A DNA stretch of 64,000 bases, from positions 12,343,001-12,407,000 of the forward strand of contig JANTQA010000070.1 of NCBI GenBank assembly GCA_027625915.1, in the 5' to 3' direction. Position 1 is the stretch's first letter; each line of letters begins with the position of its first letter. Origin of the DNA: Anaeramoeba flamelloides (taxonomy: Eukaryota; Metamonada; Anaeramoebidae). Positions 11,757-21,662 of this stretch are shown piece by piece. The notes below the pieces were generated by a model. The model was not told where the DNA came from, made no database searches, and saw only the letters and a program-made list of their open reading frames with translations. The translations under genes and the position numbers were made by a program.

Positions 11757-12846
11757 AACCCCGTTCCAAAAATTTGGACACACCCAAAATCAAAAATAAG
11801 CAAAAAAAAACACAAGTTATTATATTTTTACAAACGTAATATGTCCTTAATAAAATTAAGCACTATTTTTTTCTGATTAATATTTTTCGAAATCTAAGTT
11901 TCATACTTAATTCAATTAACCACTGAGATAAATTTTTTTAGAATAAAAACACTCTCAACTTTTGAATATCGAAAATATTTTTTGGAATTAGTGTGCACTT
12001 TTTTATTTTTTTTTGAAAAATTGGGGTTGAGAAAAGTTTGAAATCAAAGAATAAGTTAATATATTAAATTAGATTGCTTTTCCAGAAAGTTTATCCTTTG
12101 AGTTTAACTTTTTTTTTATTTTTACCATTTAAAACTAAAAAAAACCTTTGAGGACCAAATTAGTGCCTTTTATGAAAAGAAAATTCCCATAATTTAGAAT
12201 TTGTTTTTGTAATTGAGTTTAAACAAGATAGTGTATCTAAAAATATACATAATTTCAAGTTTGAATTCAATGATTTTGGCAAAAAATGTTTTCAAGAAAA
12301 AGCTAAATTGAAACTTTATTTATTTATATTTTTTCATTTTGTTTTATTAATTGTATTAATGGAAAGTATTTGATTAGTTTTCCATTTTTAGTGTTTTTTG
12401 GGTCGTAGGGACATATAAAACAACATTTAAGTAACATAGTATCAATTTTTCAATAAATAATTATTTTAATACAAATAAAAGAAAAAAATATAAAACTCAA
12501 AAATAAAAACCAGTGTGTCCAAAATAATGAAACGAGCTGAACAAAAAATGTATTGGTAAAGTTGTTGAAATTACACAAACAATTGTTGATCGATCAAATG
12601 ATAAGATAAAATCAACCAATAGTATGTTAATTTTCAATTTAGCAAACTCACACTAATCTTCTATCAACCATTGAAAAAAAATTTCAGATCTAACGAAACC
12701 GATTATGTAACTGCAAAAAAGGAAATGAAAACAAAACAAAAAAGACAAAAAATGAAAAAGTTTGTCAAATCAAAATTCTTTCCTAATTGAATTTAAAGTG
12801 TGGTATTGATGTTCTTTCCACTGTTTAAACTATGTAAAAATTTTTG
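11757..12846. mobile_element. Repeat family A, longest copy, with Tc1/mariner-like ends
   Basis: The left end (ccgttccaaaaatttggaca, then caccc) has a complementary partner at about 12511-12537 (gtgtgtccaaaataatgaaa), delimiting a ~780 bp unit. Homology to 29577-30085 (same orientation, with a large internal deletion) continues past that point to about 12846. The segment after the inner end also recurs inverted at 47053-47385. Shared landmarks are tgttgatcgatcaaat and ctaacgaaac. No transposase reading frame remains. Confidence 0.65.
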
Positions 12847-13109
12847 GAATATAGTTTATATTAATAAAAAAAAAAGAAGAAATTTTTTGATAACTCCTTT
12901 CTCTCAATAAATAACTAAATAAAAAATAAAAAAGAAGAAATTCGGTAAAAATATGAAAAGTAAGCCGAATAGTAACACAATCCCCTTTAAATACTAAAAT
13001 ATAATTCCAAATGGCTTTATTCATACAAGTTATTTACAAAGCGTATATAAAAAAATAGAATAAAAATAATATGTATAAAAAAAAATTACTATAAAAGAAA
13101 AAAATGTAT

Positions 13110-13340
13110 TCTCATACCAGTTATTATACTTCCGAGGGGCAGTGATTACCTGAAACAATTTTGCAAGAGTACATTGGCAATCTTAGTTATTTTAATAAGA
13201 ATATTCAAGATCATTTTAATCTATGTTGAGAGCAGGCATGAGACATTAGGATTTCAATAACAAACACATTATTCTTTTTAATATAACTATATTTCTAATT
13301 GCAAGTGCTTTAATTATGATTGATACTCCACCGGCAATCG
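13110..13340. other. Less AT-rich island, possible structured RNA or small-exon remnant
   Basis: Within a very AT-rich desert, 13117-13187 and 13226-13345 contain unusual GC-bearing words (ttccgaggggcagtgattac, acattggcaatc, gagagcaggcatgag, ctccaccggcaatcgag). Short open stretches exist on both strands, none convincing as a gene. Some words recall U4 or U3 RNA, but required elements such as a canonical Sm site or paired C/D boxes were not found. Function unassigned. Confidence 0.2.
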
Positions 13341-13573
13341 AGAAGAAAAAATTTATGATATTCAGTCAATTTACCCAGAATACTCAAAAATAAAACTCAA
13401 TAACCAACAAAACTATCTAATTTAAACAACAAAAAAATTTTTTTATTACAGTATATGTTTTTTTTTCCAATCTTTTTTTTTTGTTTCCCGATTATCTCCA
13501 ATCTCAAAACACTTGCCATCTTTTCAATTAATTATATATTCTTTCGTTTTCTTTTCTTTTTACTTCTTTTCGA

Positions 13574-13702
13574 CTAATATTCTGGAAAAGTTAATGGATC
13601 AGCTTTTTGTTTACTGTATCTAATTAAAACAGTAACAAGCGAACGTTTACTAATTAATTTGATTTCTTCTTGTTCTAATTTTGATTTCATTTTCCAAAAC
13701 AT
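13574..13702 (-). CDS. Possible small protein or terminal exon, 42 residues
   Basis: An ATG at 13702 opens 42 codons to TAG at 13574: MFWKMKSKLEQEEIKLISKR, continuing SLVTVLIRYSKQKADPLTFP and ending EY. Amino-acid composition is balanced, unlike the Phe/Ile/Asn/Lys-rich peptides produced by chance in this DNA, and the sequence is locally less AT-rich than its surroundings. A T-rich stretch just upstream in the sense direction could be an intron, which would make this the last exon of a larger gene, but I could not identify an earlier exon. Family not recognised. Confidence 0.45.
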   Translation of the reverse strand: MFWKMKSKLEQEEIKLISKRSLVTVLIRYSKQKADPLTFPEY

Positions 13703-14685
13703 TTTAAAAACAATAAAAAAAAAACATTAATTAAAAAGAAATGATTTTAAAAATTATCAGATAAATAAACTTGCCTACAAAACGAGAAAATTTTAGAAAT
13801 ACTTTGAGTTGAAATTTTTCTCATCACTTTTTGGAAAGGAAAGAAAATGAATTTAAAATTTTAAACATAATTATTCACATTTTTGCAACTAAAAATTTTT
13901 TTGATCAATAATCTCTGAGAATTTTCTACTCATTGAAATAATGAAAAAGCTACAGTTTTTCTTATAAATATTACTATCATATAATACTCAAAAAAATAAC
14001 CAAAAAGAAATGAGAGAAAAAAAGTAAAGAAACATATATCTATGATTATTAACAATATTATTTATTTTTTTGTAAAAAATCCCCAGATTGAAAAAAAATC
14101 AAACAGGAAAAAAAGATGGCTTTTCAAATTATATTAAGATATGACATATTTGATAGTATTATATCAACTATTAAATTATGTTATATCTTGATATAATATT
14201 TTACAAAAGCTTTATATAGCCACCTTCTCCAAAATGAAATATATTTATTATTTTTTTATGTGTGTAAAATAATTTGTGATCTGTTAATTTTGTCAATTAC
14301 TAAATTAGATAATCTAGATTAAATTAATAATTATTTTTCTTTTTTACAAATGGCTTAGCAAAAAAAGTTTTCTTTAACAAAATATTGAAAACATTGCAAT
14401 ACTTTATTTCGTTCAACTTTCATTTCCTTGGCTAAAAGCTATTTGGTAAAATAAATAAAAATAAAAATAAAAGTATTATAAAAAAAAGAAAAATGATAAG
14501 AAATAATTTTATAAGTTATAAACGTCACTTTAAAAAAATAAATAGTAGATATATTATATAAATGTGAATATCACTTCCCAACCATTTGATATAAAAAGAT
14601 TCATTTGGAAACACCATACATTAGGCTATATTTTTTTTTTTTTTTTTTTTTTTTAAACATTCCTTAATAAAAAAAAGTTTTTTAT

Positions 14686-14905
14686 AACATGTTATAAACG
14701 TGTTGTAAAGGTGTTATAAACGTTTAAAATGTTATAAAATTTTATAATAAAAACTTTTATAACATAAATGTTTGTTATAAAATGTGTTATAAAAATTGTA
14801 ACAGGTTATAAGCCTGTTATAAGAATATTTTTTAAAAAAATATTGGAAAAATCATCATTTAAAAGGAAATTTTGTTATAAAAAGTTATATAGATGTTATA
14901 AAAAA
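14686..14905. repeat. Cluster of TGTTATAA / TTATAACA motifs
   Basis: Roughly a dozen occurrences of gttataa or its complement ttataac lie within 220 bp, irregularly spaced (aacatgttataaacgtgttg, ggtgttataaacg, tgtttgttataaaatgtgtt, ggttataagcctgttataag, gatgttataaaa). Both orientations occur and several abut as palindromes. It is not a regular tandem satellite. Confidence 0.75.
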
Positions 14906-14950
14906 AATTTTTTTTTTAGGGATTACATTTAAATATATTAAGGGCTTATC

Positions 14951-14977
14951 ATATATATATATATATATATATATATA
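14951..14977. repeat. (AT)n microsatellite
   Basis: Uninterrupted AT dinucleotide run of about 27 bp, just downstream of the TGTTATAA cluster. Confidence 0.95.
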
Positions 14978-15558
14978 ACAAAGCAGTGGTTTTGATTATA
15001 GGAAAAGATGTAATCAGGGTAAAATTCAATAGTCCGTTGAATTTACATCCTTACCTGGATACATGCATATGGTGTTTTAGTTTATAATTTTTTAGAAAAT
15101 TTCAAAAGATACAGAGATTAGAAATTTAAAATGAGTATATAAAAAAAATTAATATTCATTTAAACTCAATTTCTAAAAAATATAATGTTAAAATTTTCTT
15201 TAATATTCAGTATAGACAAAGTAATTTGCTTTCAAAATCTTAAAACTTTTTTCAAGAGTAAAAATATTAATATTTTTTTTTATTTTTATGAAAGATTAAT
15301 TTAGTGTTACAAACCGAAAAAATGCCTCGGGTTGGTGTTTTTTATTACAAATTAAAGATTTCTCTTAATCAAATGAAGAAATGTATGGTATCTAATGCCT
15401 AAAAATTTTGGTCTCTTTGGGTTATTAGAAAAAAAAAAATTCCTTTTTTATAACAAATTCTATTGTCTGTGGTTTTTAATTGAATTTATTTGGTTTTTAT
15501 TCACAAAACAAATTTTCAAAAATTATTATGAAGATACTAATTGATACTTTTGAAATTG

Positions 15559-17220
15559 TTAATTTTTTTTTTTTTTATTATTTATTGAGAGAAAGGAAAT
15601 TCTTACTTTTTCAATTAAAGGAATTTTTCTTTGTTTTTTAAGAACATTCCCATATCTTGAATTCTGGTTTCTTTGTCTTTTTCTTTCTCCATTTGTATTT
15701 TGATTTCCTCTTCCTCTTCCTCTTCCTCTTCCTCTTCCTCTTCCTCTTCCTTTGCCTCTGCCTCTCCCTTTGCCTTTGCCTTTTCCTCTGCCTCTTCCTT
15801 TTCCTCTACCTTTTTCTCTGTCCCTTCCCTTCCCCACTCCTTGATCTGGATCTTCTTTTTCTTTTTCGCTTTCTTGGCTTTGTTCTTCTTTATTTTTTTT
15901 GTTTTGTAATTTCTTTAAAATATTATCTCTTGTCGGATAATTACGTCTTCTTTCTTCAACATATTTTCTAATTTCCTCATCTGTACTTTCAGATGATGAC
16001 AAATCGGAAGATGAAGAAGATGAGGAGGGCGCTGAAGAATCTGAAGACGAGGACGACGAATCAGAAGAATCAGAAGAATCAGAAGAATCAGAAGAATCAG
16101 AAGAATCAGAAGAATCAGAAGAATCAGAAGAATCAGAAGAATCAGATGAATCAGAAGAATCAGAAGATGACAAATTAGTTTTTTTGTTATTCTTGTTTCG
16201 TTTTTTTTTTGTTGGCTTGCTTTTCTTATTCTTGATCGAGATTAAAATGTTTTTTTGTTTCTTTTTGTTTGTTTGTATTTGTACTATTTTGTTTTGATCA
16301 TTGCCCTGACCGGTATTTTTTTTAAAGTTCTGTCTTTTGTTATTTCTATGATTATTTCTTATTGTGGTTTGTGAAAAGGGTTTGATCTGGTTGGGGATTA
16401 TTTGTGGTGGCTGGGATTGTGGTTGTGATTGTGGGTAAAGTTGTGGCTTTGGGAAAAATTGTTGTAAATTATAATTTGGTTGATTATTGACAAATGGAAA
16501 TTGACGAACAGGCTGGCCATTTAAAAAAGGTTGGCTGTTTGGATTTACAAAGACACCCTGTGGTGGCTGAAATTGGACAAACTGAGGTGGTGGTATTTGG
16601 TTTTGCTGGACGCCAATAGGTATGGGTTGCAAAGGAATCCCAAACGATTGCTGGGATGAAATTTGGATTGGCAAGTATTGCTGTTGTGGAATTGGTTGGA
16701 AAGGTATCGGATTTTGCCTTAAATAGGGTTGTTGGATTGGCTGTGGTTGATACATTTGTTGTTGTAATGGTTGCTGCTGCAGTGGTTGTTGGTATTGCTG
16801 CTGGAGTGGCTGTTGGTATTGTTGTTGGAATGGTTGCTGGTTATTATTTGTCGGGATGTTAAAATTTGAATTTTGATTTAAATTATATTGCTGTTGCTGT
16901 TGCTGGTTTTGGTTTTGGTTTTGTTGTTGTTGTGGGTTGTATTGGTTTGGTGGAAAGTAATTTTTTTGTTCAACTTGATTCTTATTTTGTTGCTGAGCCA
17001 CATAATTGTCTTTTAAATTTGGTTGGTTATTATTCTCAGTGGAAGTATTCTTTTTATTACTGTTGTCTTCCAATGATTTTTGTTCTTCTTTTTTTTGTTT
17101 TGACAAACCAGAAAGATAACTCCCAAAATTATTACTGATTTGGGAAGTATATGTTTGGGGTCCCTGGGGATTATAATGCGCTAGTGATTTATTTGAAATT
17201 GTACCAAAAGGTGAATTCAT
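15559..17220 (-). CDS. NUFIP1-domain protein (box C/D snoRNP assembly factor candidate)
   Basis: Single exon, 553 residues. Residues about 60-290 are Gln/Pro/Asn-rich. A basic patch follows, then about 14 SDS-type repeats, and then the diagnostic block DEEIRKYVEERRRNYPTRDN (about residues 412-431), which matches the NUFIP1/Rsa1 core (D/E-IxxWxxERRxNYPT). In yeast and human this motif binds Snu13/15.5K and helps the R2TP complex assemble box C/D snoRNPs. The tail is Lys/Arg/Gly-rich (RGRGKG repeats) and ends in basic clusters, suggesting nucleolar localisation and RNA contact. The usual N-terminal zinc finger of animal NUFIP1 is not seen. The coding DNA contains a 9-bp repeat (Ser/Asp tract) and a 6-bp repeat (RG tail), both prone to length change. 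The motif call is strong, the function inferred from the family. Confidence 0.8.
   Translation of the reverse strand: MNSPFGTISNKSLAHYNPQGPQTYTSQISNNFGSYLSGLSKQKKEEQKSLEDNSNKKNTSTENNNQPNLKDNYVAQQQNKNQVEQKNYFPPNQYNPQQQQNQNQNQQQQQQYNLNQNSNFNIPTNNNQQPFQQQYQQPLQQQYQQPLQQQPLQQQMYQPQPIQQPYLRQNPIPFQPIPQQQYLPIQISSQQSFGIPLQPIPIGVQQNQIPPPQFVQFQPPQGVFVNPNSQPFLNGQPVRQFPFVNNQPNYNLQQFFPKPQLYPQSQPQSQPPQIIPNQIKPFSQTTIRNNHRNNKRQNFKKNTGQGNDQNKIVQIQTNKKKQKNILISIKNKKSKPTKKKRNKNNKKTNLSSSDSSDSSDSSDSSDSSDSSDSSDSSDSSDSSDSSDSSSSSSDSSAPSSSSSSSDLSSSESTDEEIRKYVEERRRNYPTRDNILKKLQNKKNKEEQSQESEKEKEDPDQGVGKGRDREKGRGKGRGRGKGKGKGRGRGKGRGRGRGRGRGRGRGNQNTNGERKRQRNQNSRYGNVLKKQRKIPLIEKVRISFLSINNKKKKN
16058..16168. repeat. 9-bp minisatellite inside the NUFIP1-domain gene
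   Basis: About 12 head-to-tail copies of tcagaagaa (plus-strand reading) encode the Ser-Asp-Ser repeat on the minus strand. Units are almost identical. Confidence 0.9.
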
Positions 17221-18374
17221 AAGTTAAAATCTCGTTTTATGCAAGTGAAAATTCTGTGAAGAAAACTGATCGACGACAAAAACAAAATTGTAAGGAAAAA
17301 ATTTTTGAATGAAAACTAAAAAATAAAAGATTTTTGGAATTTTTTTGTAAAGTCTTATCGTGGTTTCAATATATTTTGAATTCTGGTTTCCTTGTTCTTG
17401 GTAATTGATGAGTTTTATTTTTTTTTGGATAAGACCAAGAATTTCCCATTTAACTTTTGATCGAGTTTTAGTTACGTAATTTATATGATCATTTTTTTGG
17501 AATCAAAACTATTGTTTATTAATTTTTTTTTAGTTGGACTTGAAACAAGTTATTTAATCACAATAAAGTATTTTAATTATAGAAAACCAAGTCTCAGTCC
17601 TTGTTGGTTACTTTAATAAAAATGATTGTCGGCTTTTTTTGAATTAAATAGTGTGGTTCCTTTTTTAAAACTTCCTAAGACTGTTTTTAAAAAGATCGAG
17701 TATAAACTTTGAAAAACCTTGTTTCATAAAAAAAGCCCTGTTTCTTTTTTATCGAAGACCGTAACATTATATGTTTAAAGGTTTTGACATATATATAATT
17801 GGTAAATAGGTATTGTTGTGTTATAGTTCTCTTCTTAAAAAATTCTCAAAATGAACCATAAAAATTTGAAATTTTATCTCAAAAAAATAGATTTAATTTT
17901 ATCAGAAAATTTTTAGCATCAAAAAAACAAAAAAATTCGTTATAAAATCATTTAAAAATTGAAAAAAATTTTTTAATTTGTATTAATAATTTAAATTTTA
18001 CTGAAAACCACAACAAATTTTCTTCCATAATTGAATAAACCTTAGGTATACTATCGAATCATGAATTTTGACCTTGTGTTTGAAAATGTGAAAAAAGTAA
18101 GGATTTTTATTTTAAAAGATGTTTTTTATTTGGAAACATAGTTTTTATACTTTGGTTATGGATTTTTTTTTAGATTTTGTTTTTAATTTGAGATTTCTAA
18201 GATTATTTTTTTTTAATTTTTTCATTTCAAGAAGGGGTTATTTTTTTCACAAAGGGAACAGAGCACCCATTTTCAGTAAAGAATCAATTAATTATTATAA
18301 ACATACTCTTTTATAAACTATCGAGAAAAATTTTTTCTCATTAACAATAGAATTTATATGTTATAATTAACAAT

Positions 18375-19715
18375 TTAAGGATTTCTTCTGAGAAGTCATG
18401 ATAAGGTTACATAATCACGATTATTTTTACCAAATCACAATAATCTAGATAAAATCTTGATATTTTTATCAAATCACTATATTACATAAAAACGTGATAA
18501 TCAATAATATCACAATAATATCACAAATAGCTATATTCACTAAAATCACAACAATTATCTAAAAATCGTGATAAATGTCAAAATATAGTGAAAAAAAATT
18601 AAATGGTGATATAATAGTTGATAGGTTTTTTTTTTTTATAATTCAAAATTATTTTGAAAAAGAAAAATTTTGGTTGATCAAAAAAAGAAGATCTTGAAAA
18701 AAAAGTTATATTTTTCAAAAATCGGAAAAAAGATACTTAATCTCAAACAAGGATCAGATCAAAGAGTTTTCATAGTATTTTATTTTCGTTTGGTTGACAA
18801 ATCAATCGATCCCTTTATATCAAAAAAAAAATTATCAAAAGACAAATAAACAGTTACTCATTCAATCATGTAAGTTATAAATTGACTTGAACAAAAAAGA
18901 CTTTTAAAACTACCAACCCTCCACATGTTCTTTAAAGAATGTGTTCTTGGGTAATAATATTTTCTCATATTCTATGAAAGCTGAAAGGAGTTAGGAAAAC
19001 TTTTCAAAGGCTCACACAAAACCTATTCAAATTACCACCAATTATTATGATTTTTTCTACTATTTCTTTAGATACTTTGGAAATTTGCTATCTTCTTCTT
19101 CTTCTTCTACTTCTTCTTCTTCTATCATATATTTATATCAAACAGAAAACAAAAAATGAGCTTAATGTTTTTTTTTGATCAATCACCAATAAAAAAGAAA
19201 ATTACTTTTTCTTCTTTCTGATTATTTAACCTGTGAAGATAATAACTATTTTAAAAAAATATACATATTTTATATTCAAGTAGAATATTGAAATGATCTT
19301 TTTATTGTTTGATCATAAATTTCACTAGAGATGTTATATTTGTTGAATAGAAAGTGAAGAAAATTTTTTTTCCATTACAAAATAATAAATTCAGTGTGTT
19401 TATAAAAGTTTTCTGTCTTGTAATTTTTTTTAAAACGTGTGGAGACACTTGACAACTCTTTCAACACTTTTTAACATTTTTAAAGGGGATAAGCGTTGTA
19501 AAAGTCTCAAAGATTTGTCAAAGTCACAGGATTTTATTTTGAAAAGTGATTTCAAAAAAATAATTTTCCATTATTTTGGATTTTTATTTTTTTGTGATTT
19601 TCTAGATTTATTTATGATAAATTAGGGCTTAAAGCGGGTTTTCAGAGATTATTGCAATTTTATTGTTAATATCATACTGTTACATGTAGTCACCAAAACC
19701 TCTAATTAATTTTAA
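18375..19715. repeat. Large inverted repeat, left arm (~1.3 kb)
   Basis: The reverse complement matches 26605-27915 along nearly the whole length. Landmarks shared with the complement of the right arm: ttcaaaggct, atcaccaatta-type words, tttgatcaat, gttgtaaaagtct, caaaaaaataatttt and tcaaaacctct (left: caccaaaacctctaatt). The outer ends are rich in short atcacgatt/tcgcgatt words. Divergence is substantial, so the duplication is not recent. No ORF is conserved between arms. Confidence 0.85.
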
Positions 19716-19922
19716 ATAAAAAGATCAGATGTTCAATAATTTTTATTTTTCAATTGAAAAAGAAAAGGAAAAATTTGAAAACCGTCCTATTTTAGGAAAC
19801 CCAATTTTTTTTAATTTGTGATTTTTTGTATGAAAAAATAATATTGAAAATTTCTTTTTGTTGAAAATACTACATTAGTTTGAAAAAAGTTATAGATTCT
19901 TTAAATTTTTTTTGAAGTAAAG

Positions 19923-20406
19923 CAGTGAAAAAAATACCGGACATGAAAAATATACCTGATAAGATTTTAAATTGTAAGTATTAGTAAAATTATTGTGTAA
20001 TTTCATTTATTTACTATCAAATTCCTTTTTTTAAGAATCGAACTTTTTCAATTATAGCTCATCCACTTATTAGAATGATGATTAATGAAATCACACTTGT
20101 TCAAAACACCATTCAATCAATAAAAAACAAGAAGAAAAATTATCATTTTCCAAACTCTAGTAAACCACAATAAAACTCGATTGTTTTTCAAAAAAGGTTG
20201 ATCAACATATGGCTATCAAACAATTACTCGAGTATTCTAAATACACCTTACTTTGATGAACTTTAGGTAGGTTTATTACGAATTTCATAAAAAAATTGGT
20301 TATTTATAATAAGGATTTGATTAAAAATGAGACAAAAATTTTACTAATATTCACAATTAAAAATCTTATCAAGGATTTTTTTCATGTTCAGTATTTTTTT
20401 CCCTAC
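19923..20406. mobile_element. D-family TIR element, copy 2 (~485 bp)
   Basis: Ends are gtgaaaaaaataccggacat and atgttcagtatttttttccc, each followed internally by cctgataagattttaaat or its complement. The interior aligns with 5667-6175. The element sits about 200 bp inside the left inverted-repeat arm. Confidence 0.75.
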
Positions 20407-20574
20407 TATATTCTATTTTAATATAGTGAAGAACCAAACTTTAAATGACGTGTAGTGCTTGGGATGGGAAGAAATGTATTTTTTTTTACAAAAATTTGTT
20501 TTATTAAAACTTCAACTTAAAAATATTAGTTCTGATACAATCATAAAAAAAAAAGTCTCCTCTGTTTTAAAATG

Positions 20575-20893
20575 GTTATACAAAAAAAATAATGAATCGG
20601 ATATTGAATCCCTGAAAATCTTATGAAAATTATCTTTTATTTTATTTTCAATAATTTATTTAATTTATTGAAATTAACAAGATTATATAATATTTTTTTT
20701 TTGAAGATAAACAGAATAAAAATAAAGAACCATTAATATTTAATAAAGTTATCTTAAAAAATTTTGATATTATTATTATTATTTAATAATTTCCAATTTG
20801 AATTAATTTTATTTGTTTGATAAGTAAATAAAAGATAATTGTTGTAAGATTTTCAGGGAATCAATATCCGATTCATTATTTTTTTGCAAATAA
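20575..20893. mobile_element. Foldback MITE with ~60-bp near-perfect TIRs
   Basis: Left arm ataatgaatcggatattgaa, continuing tccctgaaaatctta, is matched by the complement at the right end (taagattttcagggaatcaa, continuing tatccgattcattat). The outer cttttat and gcaaa/caaaa parts also pair. Only one or two mismatches occur in about 35 bp, much less divergence than other repeats here. The interior is A/T-rich with no ORF. Confidence 0.85.
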
Positions 20894-21634
20894 CTAAACC
20901 AATAAGAAAATAATGGATATTTTCCTCAATCGGATAAAAAAATTATAAAAAAACATTGCTGATAAAGAGGATTTAATTTACTTCTACTTTGAATCAACTT
21001 CTTACAACTTGTTTACTCTTTCTATTTTGGCTATTTTCAAATTGTGAATTGTTATTTTTTATTATGCAAAATAACTTTTAAGGATAATTTTGAGAGTTTC
21101 TAAATATTATATTTAGAAGATTTGTGGGTAAATTAAATTCATAAATTTTATTCTCAATCTATCACCATAGCTTATACTAATTTGTAAGAAATGTGAAAAT
21201 TAAAAGAGTGTTAGAATCATCTGATTCATCCAATTTGAATGTTTTTAACTAACATAATAAATAAAAAAAGAGTTTGAAATTTCAAGATCAAATGAATCAA
21301 ATTGTTTGAGTTTGGTACTTTAAAGTTGATTTTTTGAAATTCCGTATTGAGAGAAATATTTTCAAAATTTTAAAAAAATAATTGGTCGATTTTCCTTTTT
21401 TTTTTTTATTTATTTTCCAGAAAAGAAAAATTGTAAATTTTTTATGATTTTTTTTGATTTAATTTTAATTGTTGGTATTAACAAGCTTGATTCTAATTAT
21501 AAATTTTTCAAATTTGTTCATTTCTCTATAATAGACAAACTGTGGCTGTCTCTATGTTATTAAAAATATCACCCATCGAAAAATTAAATTAGTATATTTT
21601 ATTAAATTCCTTAAATAAACTCCATTTATTTGAT

Positions 21635-21662
21635 AATATATATATAGAGAGAGAGAGAGAGA
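21635..21662. repeat. Compound (TA)n(GA)n microsatellite
   Basis: Adjacent TA and GA dinucleotide runs, about 28 bp in total. Confidence 0.9.

Larger units (their letters stand above)
5231..13573. other. Long AT-rich gene-free region with transposon remnants
   Basis: Over 8 kb without a supportable protein gene. It holds one D element (5667-6175), two MITE copies (8143-8343, 9666-9866), one copy of repeat F (about 8890-9300), the long copy of repeat A (about 11757-12846), two AT dinucleotide runs (10545-10570 and 11090-11117), and a less AT-rich island near 13110-13340. Remaining stretches show only homopolymers and chance ORFs. Confidence 0.6.
13703..15558. other. Intergenic AT-rich DNA with a TTATAA-motif cluster
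   Basis: No gene seen. Contains a cluster of tgttataa motifs (14686-14905) and an AT dinucleotide run (14951-14977). Nothing else recognisable. Confidence 0.6.

Noticed and set aside
13117-13200. Resemblance to U4 or U1 snRNA 5' sequence
   Set aside because: Only short words match (ccgagg, cattggcaat); no canonical Sm site, U6-pairing stem or 5' splice-site complement in the right places.
13200-13260. gatcatttt word similar to U3 snoRNA box A
   Set aside because: An 8-9 base AT-rich word is expected by chance, and C, C' and D boxes were not found in order.
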